NCBI RefSeq assembly: GCF_019355555.1
Contig: NZ_CP072142.1
Location: forward strand, 806,001 to 870,000
Source of the DNA: Rhizobium sp. L51/94
GTDB taxonomy: Bacteria > Pseudomonadota > Alphaproteobacteria > Rhizobiales > Rhizobiaceae
DNA length: 64,000 nucleotides
Direction of reading: 5' to 3'
Shown: in pieces, positions 63,407 through 64,000 of the stretch
Layout of the letters: each line of letters starts with the position of its first letter
Numbering within the stretch: position 1 is the first letter of the stretch
The notes under the pieces: model-generated
The model's input: only the letters and a program-made list of their open reading frames with translations
Databases searched by the model: none
Told to the model about the DNA's origin: nothing
Program-made: the position numbers and the translations under genes

Positions 63407-64000
63407 TCAGACAGGCCGTTTGACCATAAGGGTCGATAATGCATGCGAGATAGACTCCTTCGACACGGGCTTGTTGACGACCGGCACGCCGGAAAACCTA
63501 GTCGGTACGGGGGCCTCATCACTATACCCTGTGGCAAACATGAACGGGATTGATCTGCGGGTAAGCTCGTCTGCAATAGGCGCGGAGGTTTCTTCGCCAA
63601 GATTAAAGTCGAGGATGGCCAGATCGGGTGAGTTGGCAGCGATTATCGCGATGGCCAGGGATACCCGAAGTGCGCTCGTAACTTCGTTACATGAAAGTTC
63701 CCGCAGCATTTCCTCGACATCCATCGCTATCAGAAACTGATCCTCGACGAGAAGAATCTTCAACCCGGTCAGGAGCGCTGGGACTGATCCAGGGATCGCC
63801 TCTACCGAAGGTGCAGGGACCACCGCGCGGAGATGGACAGCCGGAACAGTGAACTGCGCTTGTAGTCCCAAGGGATGGAAGTCGAGGTCGGCAGTGCCTC
63901 CAAGGTCAGAGGATATCGTTCTGTCGATCAAGCTCGACCCGAACCCTTTGCGCGTCGGTTTGAAAACTGGCGGTCCCCCGTCTTCCTTCCAATGGATTTT
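63407..64000 (-). CDS. HWE-type sensor histidine kinase / receiver hybrid (C-terminal part; runs off the window)
   Basis: The frame stays open to 64000, so the start is outside. The first visible residues (IHWKEDGGPPVFKPTRKGFG, then LIDRTISSDLGG) are the end of an HWE/HisKA_2-family ATPase domain. A receiver domain follows (LKILLVEDQFLIAMDVEEML with the acidic ED, phospho-Asp in LAILDFNLGEE, FMFATGYSD, and Lys in VVNKPVSK). Hybrids like this are common in rhizobia. No output domain follows the receiver. Confidence 0.85.
   Translation of the reverse strand, partial: KIHWKEDGGPPVFKPTRKGFGSSLIDRTISSDLGGTADLDFHPLGLQAQFTVPAVHLRAVVPAPSVEAIPGSVPALLTGLKILLVEDQFLIAMDVEEMLRELSCNEVTSALRVSLAIAIIAANSPDLAILDFNLGEETSAPIADELTRRSIPFMFATGYSDEAPVPTRFSGVPVVNKPVSKESISHALSTLMVKRPV

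Overview
The window looks like an alphaproteobacterial, Rhizobiales-type (Rhizobium/Agrobacterium-like) accessory replicon or chromid. The reasons are the GC-rich sequence, strong AGGAGG-type ribosome sites, tightly coupled catabolic operons, and a density of ABC importers each paired with its own regulator (LacI, GntR, RpiR, AraC). No replication, ribosomal or tRNA genes were seen. The species is inference; no gene fixes it.

Left part (1-11.8 kb): two organophosphate uptake systems on the minus strand. The first is a ugpBAEC sn-glycerol-3-phosphate operon whose ugpA is frameshifted at about 3061, with remnants of an acid phosphatase and an RpiR regulator around it. The second is an AfuABC/FbpABC-like importer with an inositol-monophosphatase-family gene, controlled by a divergent LacI regulator with two matching operators. 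Next (12.5-19.1 kb) is a minus-strand aromatic meta-cleavage operon (flavin hydroxylase, extradiol dioxygenase, ACMSD-like decarboxylase, FAH-family hydrolase, MFS transporter) with a divergent GntR regulator. Decaying regulator and enzyme fragments follow (19.2-20.2 kb).

Centre (20.2-42.8 kb): two oligopeptide-type ABC operons. The first runs pxpA, fused pxpBC, biotin carboxylase-BCCP, dual ATPase, binding protein, two permeases and an M14-like zinc peptidase. It looks like one translationally coupled system for importing a pyroglutamyl or lactam compound and opening it, possibly by a biotin-dependent route; this is the best candidate for an undescribed system. The second has an M81 (MlrC-like) metalloprotease, binding protein, two permeases, dual ATPase and RidA, with a divergent RpiR regulator. 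An orphan LivJ-type binding protein lies between them.

Right part (42.8-64 kb): a broken LysR gene, a membrane GGDEF-EAL protein, a Phd/VapC-type toxin-antitoxin pair, and an AraC-controlled RbsABC-type sugar importer with an AraA-like isomerase. Then come small stress and detoxification genes (GFA, SRPBCC/ArsR, a second VapC pair, two VOC proteins, an alpha/beta hydrolase, a GlxA-like regulator facing a DJ-1 isonitrile hydratase-like gene, a LON-domain protein with a structured leader, TetR/DinB). The window ends inside an HWE histidine kinase-receiver hybrid. Short repeats and tRNA-end-like sequences suggest this segment has been assembled by repeated insertion.
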